From Ooceraea biroi (Eukaryota; Arthropoda; Insecta; Hymenoptera; Formicidae), in contig NC_039516.1 of the NCBI RefSeq assembly GCF_003672135.1, positions 5,129,838 through 5,193,837 of the forward strand: 64,000 nucleotides of DNA, written 5' to 3'. Below the pieces are notes generated by a model, which made no database searches, was not told the origin of the DNA, and saw only the letters and a list, made by a program, of their open reading frames with translations. Below, in pieces: positions 52,197 to 64,000 of the stretch. The position numbers and the translations under genes were made by a program. The stretch's first letter is position 1, and the number at the start of each line of letters is the position of its first letter.

Positions 52197-53225
52197 ATGG
52201 AAGAAAACAAAGAACATTTTAGACACTTGATGCTTTTCTATTACCGGAAAGGCAAAAATGCCTCACAAGCAACAAATTCGATATGTTCTGTTTACGGAGA
52301 AGGCGCTTTAGCTGAAAGAACCGTACGTAAGTGGTTCGCTAAGGTTAGAGCTGGTGATTTTAACCTTAAAGACCAAGAACGCTCGGGCAGACCCTCTACT
52401 ACTGATGATGACCAAATCAAGACACTGATCGAGAATAACCCGCGCTACACGACACGTGAATTAGCAGAGATACTGAAAATATCGAAAACCACTGTCCACG
52501 ATCATGTAGTGAAGCTTGGTTACGTAAGTCGCTATGATGTATGGGTTCCGCATAATTTGGCCGAAAAAAATTTAATGGATCGCATTTCCATCTGCGACTC
52601 GCTGTACAAGCGCAACGAAAACGTACCATTTTTGAAGCAATTAGTGACGGGTGACGAAAAATGGATCATTTACAACAATGTAGAACGAAAAAGATCCTGG
52701 GGTAAGCGAAATGAACCAGCATTAACCGCTCCGAAAGCCGGCCTTCATCCAAAAAAAGTCATGCTCTGTGTCTGGTGGGATTGGAAAGGAATCCTATATT
52801 ATGAGCTCCTACCACACAACCAAACGATAAATGCAGATAAGTACTGCTCGCAACTGGACGAATTAAGGACAGCAATTCAGGAAAAACGTCCAGAATTAGC
52901 TAATAGGAAGGGCGTCGTGTTCCATCAGGACAATGCCAGACCTCATGTTTCTTCGACTACCCGACAAAAATTGTTGGAGTTTGGCTGGGATGTGCTACCT
53001 CACCCACCGTATTCACCAGACATTGCACCTTCAGACTTTCACTTATTTAGGTCTTTGCAAAATTCTCTTAGCGGCAAGAACTTCAACTCTTTGATCGACA
53101 TAAAAAACCACCTTGAGGAGTTTTTCGCCGAGAAACCTAAGAAGTTCTGGGAGAATGGAATCTTCCAGTTGCGTGAAAGATGGACAAAGGTTGTGAAACA
53201 AAACGGTGCATACATAAGTCAATAA
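52197..53225 (+). CDS. mariner transposase (DD34D), full length
   Basis: This 342-residue protein catalyses cut-and-paste movement of the surrounding element. The ATG at 52197 is chosen because the frame upstream begins with a non-ATG TTG codon at 52191, and MEENKEHFRHLML fits mariner N-termini. The N-terminal DNA-binding half has a helix-turn-helix region with YRKGKNASQA, ERTVRKWFAK, the ERSGRPS linker and a second helix-turn-helix (TTRELAEILKISKTTVHDHV), then WVPHNL. The catalytic residues are visible: Asp in VTGDEKWI, Asp in HQDNARPH, and the third Asp in YSPDIAPSDFHLF, with 34 residues between the last two. No stop or frameshift interrupts it, and the length matches active mariners (about 345 residues). 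The subfamily was not determined. Confidence 0.97.
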   Translation: MEENKEHFRHLMLFYYRKGKNASQATNSICSVYGEGALAERTVRKWFAKVRAGDFNLKDQERSGRPSTTDDDQIKTLIENNPRYTTRELAEILKISKTTVHDHVVKLGYVSRYDVWVPHNLAEKNLMDRISICDSLYKRNENVPFLKQLVTGDEKWIIYNNVERKRSWGKRNEPALTAPKAGLHPKKVMLCVWWDWKGILYYELLPHNQTINADKYCSQLDELRTAIQEKRPELANRKGVVFHQDNARPHVSSTTRQKLLEFGWDVLPHPPYSPDIAPSDFHLFRSLQNSLSGKNFNSLIDIKNHLEEFFAEKPKKFWENGIFQLRERWTKVVKQNGAYISQ

Positions 53226-53268
53226 ATATTTATCGACATAAAAAAATGTTGCCTTTGAATTTTCCTTC

Positions 53269-53299
53269 AAAATCGGCACGAACTTTCCGGACGACCCAA
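53269..53299 (-). repeat. mariner right terminal inverted repeat (31 bp)
   Basis: Reverse complement of the left end with no mismatch in 31 bases. It is followed by the TA target duplication at 53300-53301. Confidence 0.96.
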
Positions 53300-54842
53300 T
53301 AGATTAGAACATCATCTTTTACAGATATAATTATCTAATACGTTGAGGTACGCGTGCTTGATGTTATCGGAGAAGACCTCGCGTGGACACGGCCGATTAC
53401 CGATCGTTCCCCCAGGATGTTTCGGGGCTGCGAAACGCGATACAAAAGCGACGATTAAGGCGACAAATGACTAATTTTGCGTAGCGTACGGGCGCGGTCG
53501 TGTTTGCGTAAGGGACACGCATGACTAAGCCGCTCGCGTGCGCTCGGGTGTAACGAGCTTAACTGCGACGACGACGACGGGGTCCTAAAACCTAGTCGAC
53601 GACCCCGTGCACGACGCGGTGCACGCGAGAAGGGTGCTTAGACCGTGTCGATAAATTATTCGCCATAGCACCGCCTAGCCGAAGGCACGATCGGCACGGC
53701 CGCACACGCGTGTCGATCGTTGTTCGTCATACGGGATGCTCGAAGGGTATCGGAGCGTGGAAAGACCGGAGGGCGCGCGCGGGTGGACGTCGTAAAGAAC
53801 GGAATCGGACAGCGCGCGGGGGTGACTACGACCGCTCGTTAAACGAGGCGAGCCTTGGTTTTTCACGTGCCTTGGTTTACGCAAGACGTGAAGACGCCGT
53901 AATCGTTACGCGAGCGCGTTCGTTCGCAATTTCCGAAAGACAGTTTGCCACGCAATCAGAGCTCGTAAAATCTGCATCGCGACGTTGGCTTTACGATAAA
54001 TATTAATCCGACTGATTTATCAGTTAATAAAAGCCGTGTAATCGGAGCCGAACCGTCAATCTGATATCGCCGACCGCTGGAAAAGCAAGATTGATCGATC
54101 GCCCTCGATCCGCTGGCGACGCGAATTACGCTATTAACTTTACCAGCGCGCCATTTATCCGAGAAAGAGTTTAATGCCGAGTTTATTTAGCCGACACCGT
54201 AAACGCGCGGGATCCACGTGTTCACCGAGATAAAATTACTCCCGCGCGCAGCTTCTCCGCTTGTTCATGGCGCGCGTGGTTTCGGGACGCTACGAGCAAG
54301 GCAGCATGCACGTACACCATCCTCGGCTGTCTCACTTGCGGTCGTACAACAGCCGTTTTATGTCCCTCGGAAAGAGTTCTCTACCCTCCGTGTATGCCGT
54401 AGATTCGGTAGCACCGTTCGTGCCCGTGGCACGAAGGGGCTGATAAATAAGTCAAACGGCTCGATTAATATTCAAACGGCCCTGAGAGAAAGAGCTCGGC
54501 ATGTTGGAGAACCGCTCTCTGCTGTGTCCCCCTTCCCACCTTGTAATGGTAATCCACTGTTCTCGGTTGTATTCCGCCGGCCTTACTTACTCCTGTGCGA
54601 TGCGCGCAGGAGATAGGCAGTTCTGAAGCTATCGGGGAAGGGATCGAGATTCACCCCGACCCGATCGAACGCCCGCAACCCCCGTTCTGGGACATTCAAA
54701 ATGTATTAGCGTCACTTTCCCTCTCTTTCCGTCTCCCTTGGCATTAGAGACAAATGAAAACGCTCTTAAATCAGTGCCGCTTTATGGCTTCCAAATGAAA
54801 TGGAAAATTGATGGCGAATGACAAGTTTTATTTCTTTGTTTT

Positions 54843-54931
54843 AAATTTCGCATTTCAGGATTCAGAAAGTAAGTAATGACAAAGAAAATTTGTGAAACTT
54901 GAAAGCCAGAGTTAAAGAAAATGCGAAATTT
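54843..54931. repeat. 13-bp inverted repeat with ~63-base loop
   Basis: AAATTTCGCATTT at 54843-54855 matches the reverse complement of AAATGCGAAATTT at 54919-54931. No further structure supports a function. Confidence 0.6.
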
Positions 54932-55297
54932 GATTTGGAAAGTATTTTTGATGGAAATAATACGATTGCGTGAAAAACATATACAAATAATCTTTTATAT
55001 AAAACTGTTTTATGAGAGTGCTTTGCTTTTAAGTGTAAAATGATGTTTTGTCTATTACACGATACATTACCAGCAGTTATTGTGTAATACGAGTGTTAAT
55101 TACACATTCAATTACCATCGAACGTATGATCAACAAAACTCCCCTGTCCCCACGGACTCGTCTCCGATCACAATGAAAAGCTCAGAAAAAGGGACATAGC
55201 TGCCAGAGAATGAGAGACGACGAAAAAAGAACGGGGCGGAAAGCAAGTGGCGTTTTAATTACAACGGCGCTTAATTACCGCGATCGCTCATCATGAA

Positions 55298-55319
55298 CCC
55301 TCCTCCTCCTCCTCCTCCT
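55298..55319. repeat. (CCT)n microsatellite
   Basis: Seven CCT units in a row. Confidence 0.9.
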
Positions 55320-58300
55320 GCTTCTGCCACTTCCTCGAAAAATTCGCGTATTATTCGTAGCTCCAGCTTGAGGCGGAGGGAATCGCCGATTTCCCTGCGG
55401 ACACCCTTGACACCCTCGAAAACTCCTCGTCGCTTCCCCCGAGTCCCTTGTGCTTCGGCCTCTCACTTCATCCCCTCGGTTCACGCGCACAGACAAAACG
55501 CACTGATACACCGCTATGCGAGTGCTTTCAGTTTGCAGTCGTTCTCGGTGGATTTCATTCTCTCGAAATCTCGCGCTCTCAATACGCTCTCTCAACCCTT
55601 TTTACGTAACCAGCAACACGGCACAATCCCTCATTCCACGCGCGATTGTCGTCTATGTATGTTTCTAGACGAGCAGCAAAGGGGATGAACTGCAACACTG
55701 AGTTTTCGGTGATAATCAGGAAAACAGCTGCTTCCCAGAACGTGTCGCGCAAAAGGGTGCGAATATCATATTTGAGAAATGAACGATGAAAATGAATAAT
55801 TTGATACATCTAGAACATGACATGTTTTACGAATCAAAATCAATGCAGAATGATTGCATATTGACTTTTTAAAAAAATATTCAAAAATAATACAAGGTGT
55901 ATTTTCCAACTGCGTTGCAAAGAACAAAGATTACAGCGCGTTTATTAACTTGACGCGTACAGTGACACATGCAAATTAAATATTAAAATGATTAAAAATT
56001 GAATATAACGCACATGAAGACAGTTGCGAATTTCAAGCTTATTTCATGATGCATAGGTATTTGAAAACCGTCCTCCCTGAGCTGTGTAAGCAACACTTCG
56101 CGATTCTTCCTCCTTCACCCTCAAACCCTGCGCCTCTCTCTTTCCCTCGTATCTCTTCTTCCTTTTGCCCCATCATTTCTCCTAACCAACCCTCTAGCAT
56201 TTGTGTGCGAGCCACTGCGCTCGAGTGTGCATACGCGAGCGCCTTGCCCCGAGGGTGTGGCACCCGGGGACTTTTCGACGCGTCATACCGCTCGTTTTTT
56301 CCGCGTGCTTACCCTCCCGCGTGCAGCTAAGAATAACCGGATGTCCCAATTATCAACACGTCTGGCCTTATTCCACAAATTATATACCCGGTGCTTTTGG
56401 TGCTTCCTGTATGTTCCGGCTAACGAAATCCCCCTTATCTCTCAAAGATAACGAAACAACATATGTAAACTTTAATAAATACAACGAGACTGCCGATTAT
56501 TTACACTAACTGTTACATTTCACAAATTTGATCAAAACTTTTTCACGTCATCCGTGAAATGTCATCAGTTACTGCCAGCAGGAAAATGATTATTAACCGT
56601 AAATGCCATTCCTCTCAGGCAATCTTTGTGATTTCTCATTTCTGCCTCTGCCTTTGTCAATAATTCCCTCTGCAAAATCTAGTCTCGCTATTCTGAGGAA
56701 TGCACCAGTTCTTGAGAAATTCTACAAATATCGCGAAAGGAGAAACCGCCATTCCCCGAAGGGAGCCGACAAATTCATCTGAAAATGGCAGTTACAGGCG
56801 AGATGGATGTATTTGAAATATTGAACGTGAATACTCGCGTCCGCCGTTGATATCGTCGAGCTGGCTGATGGAAGTTGCGGCTTTGCGGTGCGACGAGGGC
56901 GAAATCGCGTCGACCAGCCATAAAACCGATCGCGAACGGAGTACCGTATATCGTATATCGAAAATCGAGAATCGATATATCGATGCCGCAGATAGAGGCA
57001 GAATAATAATACCGAGACTCCTATCACCACTCCCGTCTTTAACTATTCCCCTGATCATCGTTTAATAGCGGATTGCATCGATTGCATAATAGCAAATTGA
57101 AATTAATATTTGTTAAGAGCCGAGAACGAAAAGGGAGAATATTTGATGATATAACGAATGAGTACGTCGAAAACGACAGACACGATGGTCAATTCCCAAA
57201 ATAAAGAAACATTAATCATTACTGAATAAAAAGTGGAAAACGCAGTTCCATGAAAAGTATTAAATTTGTTCAATAAAAGATATTAATAATCAAATATAAT
57301 TCAATCTATTTTATTGCATTTTCGAGTGACTGTATATCGTGAAATAAAATAAATATTGTATGTCTATCTACCTCCGTATTATTTTTGTGCGCCAGTAAAC
57401 GCGGCGCGCCAAATTCAATACCTACAATTTTGATGCGTGTGTAACTATGGCTTTGACAAAAAAAAAGAAAAAAAAGAAAAAAGCTGATTCAAAGAGCAGT
57501 AGTTTCTCGCTTGTGTTATCACGAGCGACGTCGCGTGAAAAGGGCGAAAGCAGCGACCGAGAAAAAGGGCTAACGGCGCTCGCCGCATCACAACTATGAA
57601 AGATCTTTTTAGGACGTCGTTCGGATGAAAGCGCGTTTTTCTCTATCTTTCTTTCTTCCTCTTGCTGCCATGCTTTACAACCCGCGTCGTAATTCTGAAA
57701 CGGCGTCAGTCGGCCTTACCTTCCGGCGTGCGCGAAGTAAATTTTAAAACCACCTCCGCAGCGGATGGTGGCAGCGCTAAAAAAAGGAATATTATCCACT
57801 AAGTAGAGATAATGTGCGCCGCGATGAGAAGAAGCATGTTTTAAAATCCTGTTCATGGTCCTCGAATCTCACGGCGTGCATAGTCTCTTGAGGGAATACA
57901 TACGCGTTTACCGAGCAAAAATTACGATGCAAAAATAATGAGCATTTTACCTTATTATATCCAGAGAAGAATGATAAATGATAAACGAGAAAAAATTAAT
58001 AAATCAACTTCGAAGAGTAAACTGTAAAACTGATAACGTTATGAGAGACGTGGCATTTAAAATAAAATATGAAAATGTGTCGGTAGCTTTGATCGTAAAG
58101 TCAGCAAATTCATTATTTGAACTACAACACGGTGGAAATTCAACGTAAAAACGGATTGTTAAAAATATCAGTTTTTCATCCTGCGCAATTCGTTTGAGAT
58201 ATTCAATGGCAAAAAAGCCTCGGAAAAAGAAACAGTCCATCATCATGTGAAACCTTTCATTACAAACGATAATTTAAAAAGTGTACAAAATTCGAAATTG

Positions 58301-61300
58301 ACATTTTTCAAGCTTGAACTCAATTGTAAACCGACTCAATTGTGAATCGTATTCCCTCTTCGACAATCCTGTTATTTCATCGCATTGTATTATCCGCTTT
58401 TGTCGCTGCTGCGCATGCAAAAGCGGAAAACAGGAAAAACCCACGCCAGAGGATCACTTTTGAAGAATAATTTTTGCGCGACTGGAAAGGAGGACAGAGC
58501 GCGGCGGAGGGAGCGATTTCGCAATTCATCCCCGTTATTTATCCTCGAACGACCACAAACGACGTCTACGATGATCACGATTGGCCAACTGCCAATCCCA
58601 CTTTTCGACCGGCATCTCGCATGTCGACATCCTCAACGTTAAGACAGTCGACTATAACAACCAGGAAGCAGCGACGACATGCGGTGGCAAAAGGGGATTA
58701 TTGCTAGCGGGAGGAGAGTAAAGATGCGCGCGCGCGGAGGGCGAGGAAAAAGGGAAAAGGGCGAAAACGGAGCGCGGAGCAGCGCACCACCGCGGGCGAA
58801 ATCCGACGAGCTACCCTCGTCGGCGCTCGTGTTTGTCCGTGTATTCATCCGTGTACTCCCGGGGGCGGAGACCGCAGAGTATTGATTTCACCCCCGTCCC
58901 CCGCCACCCATCGTCGCAACCCTCTCTGACTCTCTCTCCGTGCCCCGGCCGTTTGCGCCCCCGTTGCCGCTCCAGCAACATTTCCCCACCGGCACACAGT
59001 TGTAGGAGCAGCCACCAGCCCTCCCTCGGTCTCTTTCTCGTTCTCTCTTTCTCCCTCTCTCCGTCTCGACCACCCCAATTTCACTCGAACCACCAGCAGT
59101 GGCGATGCTACCGACCAGGGCCGGGGTTAGGAATTGTGGAATATGATTTGAACTCGCACATTATTGGGTAAATAAATAGCTACTGTAAAGAGACAATATT
59201 TCACTAATTTCGCGAATCACGCGAAATCGTTCTCCACGTCGGATTAATTCTTTACAAACAAATAAATAACTGTTATCCGTGGAAAATTAGGTAAATGATA
59301 TCTCGCCTAAAATATGATTATTCGCTTTTTTGCACAGAAAGAAAGAAAGAAAAGTTTCCTTACAAGATTTATTCCTTCAATAATTCATGATAATCTCACA
59401 AGAAAATATTTCTTGATAAGTACCTTTTTTTGTTATTTTCTAAACTGATGCAAAATCAATATTTGTAGCATTATTAAAGAAAATTTTAATTTTAGAGAAG
59501 ACTTGTAGTTCTTAGTTAAATATTCTACACATTTAATTTCTTTCTCTTGCCTGCAAAATGGAAACATACGTTTATCTCGTTTTGCATGCGGAAGATGTAC
59601 GTGCAGGTAAAGAGAATCGTGTTCTAGGTTTGTTCTATTTAAAGTAAGTTCTTTACATTTTCTAAATTTACAATACATATTGTTCTAAAGAGAAAAAGGA
59701 GAAATAATAAATGGATTACATATGCACAACATTATTTTTATAATTAAACCTGAATTCTCAACTTAAAATCCTGAAGATTCATATTACATTATTGAATAAT
59801 TTTTACCGAAATTTATAATTTTAACTGAAAACATCAAATATAATAGAGTGCAGATTAAAGTTGCACTCTGCTCATTTCTAACGAATATGCAGGAAGAATA
59901 TTGGAGAACAAACGTTTTTGCTTCATTTTTCCAGCCTGGTAAATTGTGGCTAACAGAAACAGAACTCTCAAGGGACGCGACTTGTTTGCCGGTGGCGACG
60001 GAAAATCCAGAGTCGGCTCTGACGCACCAACACCAATATATATTCCGCCAACGCGCTTCTAGGGGCTCGTCGACCGTCACAGACGAAACCTTGCCCGACC
60101 GTTCGCCAACGAATCAACCTGATGGGCCAACCCTGCGAAAGCTACGACAGAGAGAGAGAGAGAAGCTCGAAAAAGGGAAAAAGAATGTAGGGTTGATTTG
60201 GAGAGAAACTCTCGCGGTGGAAAAGGAGAAAAGGCAAAAGCGCGGATGGCACTGTACACCCTACGTCGATGCAGCGACGCTTGTGAGTGTGGAGACATGG
60301 AGGAAGGGTTGAACGTGGGGTGAGACATCGTGACACCATGCAGGAAATAGGTGTGTATCGCGGAGTAAATTTCGGGATAAAAATGTGTTGCTGGGGGAGG
60401 AACATAATCTGTTTATTCCGCAGTTCTTCTTGCGACAACGTTGATACGATGTGGTACAAAGAGAATAAAAAGAGAAAAAACGAGAAAAGAGAAATGACAG
60501 AAGAGAAAAGTTAATATCCCTCAGTCAGCTTCATTTAATTGGAAAACTCGTGTCTGTCCAATATCAGTGCAAGTAGTTATGTGTGAGCCCGCAGAATAAC
60601 ACACCACAAAACTGAATGCTTGTAATGTAGGGAGAAGAGGACAGGGCGCGCACCGGCAAAAACCGATAATTCGATTGATCCGAAAGTTTGCGACAATTAA
60701 AAGTTTCGATTAATAATCACTCAATTAATACTCTACCAACAGACGCGTTAACTCTTTCTAATCGCGGAGAACAGTTGACAATTTTTGATTTTTTCGAGAA
60801 TAACGAGATGGTTTAATTAAACGCTCCTTTGCGGTAAACAATTTCAGCTGTCGATTTCACAAAGAGCACGCATAGTTTAGATACGCGGACTGGCTTTCAG
60901 ATACCGCGAGTTTGAGAACCTCTGCTCTATACTGGGGATATAACGGATTATTCCCCTCGGTGCATAGAGAGGAGTCGACGATGCCACTTTGCTCGGGCCA
61001 CCATGCCACGTCCCTCGGCTCTCGCTCAACCCCCGCACCCATCCCGACATCGATGAGCGTCAATTCCGAGTCGACGGGGGCGCGATCAAAAATATTTATC
61101 AAACGGCGCGTCGTCGAGCGGATCCTTGCCCGCGCGTTAATCCGCTTGTTCATCGTCACTCGATTAATCGCGCGCCCGGGTCATTAAAATCTATCGGCAC
61201 GAGATTGAACGAGAACGAGGTGTAACGAGCTCGATAATCTTCAACGCCTAATATAATCTCGATTTGTCTCTTTTAATAGATATTTGTCTCTTAAGAATGT

Positions 61301-62597
61301 ATGCGAGAGAAATAGAAGCTTGAGGATGAAAAAGAGATGTTTAATTCAACGAAGAATTGAAGCTAAATACACGTGGAACTTTGATAATCAAATATTCGAT
61401 ATATTGATGCTCAATAATGCAGAATGATTACTTAAGAATCGATTATGAAATTACACCTAAAATAATATCTGTGAAGTTTCTGTGAAAATAGATGAAATCT
61501 ATTCTTCGAACGTCACGAGAGACAAAGAGAATTTTATTTGTCGTTTATTTGCACATGAGTGTATATGTTTGTTAAATATTACCTTTTCCGCGACAGTTGC
61601 GTGATCGTCATTAATAATACCGCGGCAAATCATGCTACATGCAAAAATAATGACGCCTCTATTACAATGAAGAAAAAAGCTCTCGTATCGATGTCACTCG
61701 CCGAGCCGGACGGCGAATAATAGATGACGCGAGTCAATCGACTATGGGTATCGGTGTACTTTTAAAACGACTTCGACAAAGCGGCTGCCATGAAAAACCG
61801 TGAATGACGAAGAGGAAAGCCAAGTGAAAATATTCGCTGCAATCGTCGCACAAAGAGCGGATACCACTTCGTGCCAGTTCCCGTCTCCGGTGAACTTTAC
61901 ACTTTCAACAGAACTCGGACAACAGACTATCATGTATATTTCATTGCGATAACACCTCATATTCATGACAATTTATGTAAAGTCCATTTGCCAATTAGAA
62001 ATTTGCGACGGTCACGTCGGAAGTTATAGCCAACGCGCGTAAATTGATGTAAACGCAACAAAGAAAAACATTTGAGTAAAACCACTCATTAGCATTCAGT
62101 GGACTATAAAGTGAGCATTGAACACGACTATAAAACGGCCATAAAAGCGGCTCGAAGAAATCAACACGTATCTCACATGCACTATAACAGGATTTCTTCG
62201 AGTCCGGCTAACGAATAAATTCTTTAGTCGCTTTTATGCTTTTAAGATTTTGTAATTACGATATATTCACGAGTACATGCAGTTTCGTCGTGACGCGACA
62301 AATATTTTTTCCGCAACATTACGCAATCTCTTTAGTACGCAGAAAAGCGCCATTACATTTTAACCAGAACGTTTAACAGTTAACGCACCGTGTACGCTCG
62401 AGTGTCGTCGGGTTTCCCGGCCGCGGGTGCATACGCGCGTGTTTTCCCAATTTCGTTGCAGAGCGAAGTCGAGCTGAGCCGAGCGGAGGCAAGCCGCGAG
62501 CACATCCGCGACACGTACGCGAGTTGATTGACGCGCGAATACGTGTCCGGCGTTACACGCTCGCGGAACGAGGCTGCGAACGAACACGTACGAGCGT

Positions 62598-62616
62598 GAC
62601 GACGACGACGACGACT
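62598..62616. repeat. (GAC)n microsatellite
   Basis: Six GAC units in a CpG-rich stretch. Confidence 0.85.
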
Positions 62617-64000
62617 ACGAGAACGACAACGGCAAAACGAACGACCGGGGCCCGATGTGTGCCAAGGCGAGAGACACCGTGGCACGCTGGAAAAAGTACG
62701 GATTTCATGACTCGCACGCGTATACATGGTGTCCCGTGACACGCGGTGTCAATCCCAACGACGTTATTTCACCCACGATATTCGAACTTGGAAACGTGGA
62801 TTTAAAACCTCAGTTGACGGCTGGGCAATTAAACTTCGGAAATTGATCGGGAATTATGGAACGCTAAGATCGTGCTTAATATTCCAACAGATTGCGGATA
62901 AAAATAAGCGCGGGTACAACGAGGGAAAGCGCGCTCGAGTTAGGCAAGGTCCAGTATGATGGGAAAAATCGTCGTCGTGCTCGCGTAACAAGAAGACCCA
63001 CCCCGTTCGTCCACCGCTCCTCCGATCAACCGTAAAATGCGATAACGTTGTAGATCTCTTCGAGGGGAAATAATGCACAACTTTTGATGGCTGCGGATCG
63101 AGGGAACGTCCCGGAGTGTGCGAGCGCGACGAGATTTATTATGACGCTCCGCCGTATCCTCCAAGCGATATTTTTCGCTTCGCGTTTATTTTCGGATCAG
63201 ATATACATATGCACGCGCGCGAGTTGCGACGATCCCCCGACAGAGAGCAAAGCTCGTATATTACAATAAACGCACCCGCCGCGTACGAGAAGCGGGTTTA
63301 TTTATTCAAGTGTCGCGGCGATAGTCTCCCTCGACGTAGAACCGACGGGAAGTAAATACGTAAAACATGTCGAGATGATATCGATTCTTCAAAGTTCACT
63401 GAAACGGGAAGACAAAAATTTCATCGCGCCTTCGCGATCTTTTCATTCGCCGCTGCTTTAATTTCCGTATGGACAAAATTGGAAAGAACTTTCTTAATCA
63501 ACACTTGAAATCCACTAAATTTCAATTCAGGATATTTCTGTGCCAGTAAAAAGTGGAAGTGGTCTTTCCTGTTTAAGAATCGTTCAACTTTCGGAAAGTT
63601 GAAGAAACTGCAGAAAAGATTTTGTTATTCATGTTTTTAAACATTCTGTGCGCCGATCAACTTTTGTATTCAAATTGATGAAATTACTCGATCATCTATT
63701 TTTCTTTAACGCGCTTCTAGAATTCCCATTAAATGGAAGCAAAAATTTTGCGCACGTTGCACGCAATGAAAAGTGCAACGCAGCATTGACACGTGCACGC
63801 GCACGTATTGCGCGAGTATCGTTTAGCCGTGATCCGCTCGTGATCTATGCATATGGACTTATGTAATTGGTTCCATGCCGACTCTCAATTCACCGTGATG
63901 CGAGCAGAGTTGGTTGCACATACGAACGTCACGCGTCGTCGGCAACAAGGTAAAGATACCGATCGGAGGAGGGAACGCGCTCGAGCTCGTGGCGACTAAC

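Larger units (their letters stand above)
52011..53299 (+). mobile_element. Apparently intact mariner transposon
   Basis: This 1289-bp element has perfect 31-bp terminal inverted repeats beginning TTGGGTCGTCCGGAAAGT. It is flanked by TA on both sides (52009-52010 and 53300-53301), the target duplication of Tc1/mariner transposons. It encodes one uninterrupted transposase. The length is typical of mariner. Identical ends and an open frame suggest recent insertion. It lies within the probable sbb intron, transcribed opposite to sbb. Confidence 0.97.
53302..64000. other. Non-coding stretch downstream of the mariner element
   Basis: I recognise no conserved exon or RNA gene here. CpG-rich parts (about 53.5-53.9, 58.7-59.1, 61.0-61.2 and 62.4-62.7 kb) alternate with AT-rich parts. 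Short repeats are (CCT)n at 55298-55319, (GA)n near 60152, (GAC)n at 62598-62616 and an A-rich run near 57460-57482. It is probably further intron or 5' flank of sbb. Confidence 0.5.

Noticed and set aside
58680..59110. GC-rich stretch as a possible promoter island
   Set aside because: Similar CpG-rich patches occur repeatedly in this window, with no TATA/initiator or exon evidence to single this one out.

Overview
The window is animal nuclear DNA from an insect, most likely a hymenopteran (possibly an ant). The only host gene I can support is the 3' half of a scribbler/brakeless (sbb) orthologue, the insect member of the ZNF608/ZNF609 family, on the minus strand. The insect assignment rests on the family match. 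The hymenopteran guess rests on CpG-rich, microsatellite-rich, long-intron sequence and is weaker.

Layout. Positions 1-730 hold an AT-rich repeat built on AAACGTTTC-like words, followed by a perfect 14-bp hairpin. About 730-5448 is the downstream side of sbb, probably partly its 3' UTR, with a plus strand rich in CT, CA and AT simple repeats. The sbb coding exons on the minus strand run from high to low coordinates: 24718-24595, 12744-9628 and 5519-5449 (stop codon at 5449-5451). The GT/AG boundaries and phases fit exactly and give 1103 continuous codons plus a stop. The introns are about 11.85 kb and 4.1 kb. The larger one contains a 719-bp foldback element flanked by TTAA (18724-19442), a polypurine tract and potential Z-DNA runs.

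From 24719 to 64000 I recognise no host coding exon. The exon at 24718 starts in phase 0 in mid-protein and the family's N-terminal acidic region is absent, so the gene must continue upstream. Most or all of this 39 kb is probably one or more long sbb introns, possibly with unrecognised 5' exons. It carries an apparently intact mariner transposon (52011-53299) with perfect 31-bp ends, an uninterrupted DD34D transposase and TA target duplications. It also holds a degenerate ~190-bp tandem repeat (49.67-50.3 kb), a ~255-bp degenerate repeat (43.7-44.7 kb), a near-identical 24-mer at two distant sites, and many microsatellites.

The gene product is expected to be a nuclear transcriptional co-regulator with one C2H2 finger and long low-complexity Q/P/S regions. 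The transposons are unrelated to host function. I found no tRNA, rRNA, CRISPR or prokaryote-type operon, and nothing that clearly makes a new multi-gene system. The most interesting items are structural: the intact mariner, the large foldback element and the unexplained repeats.
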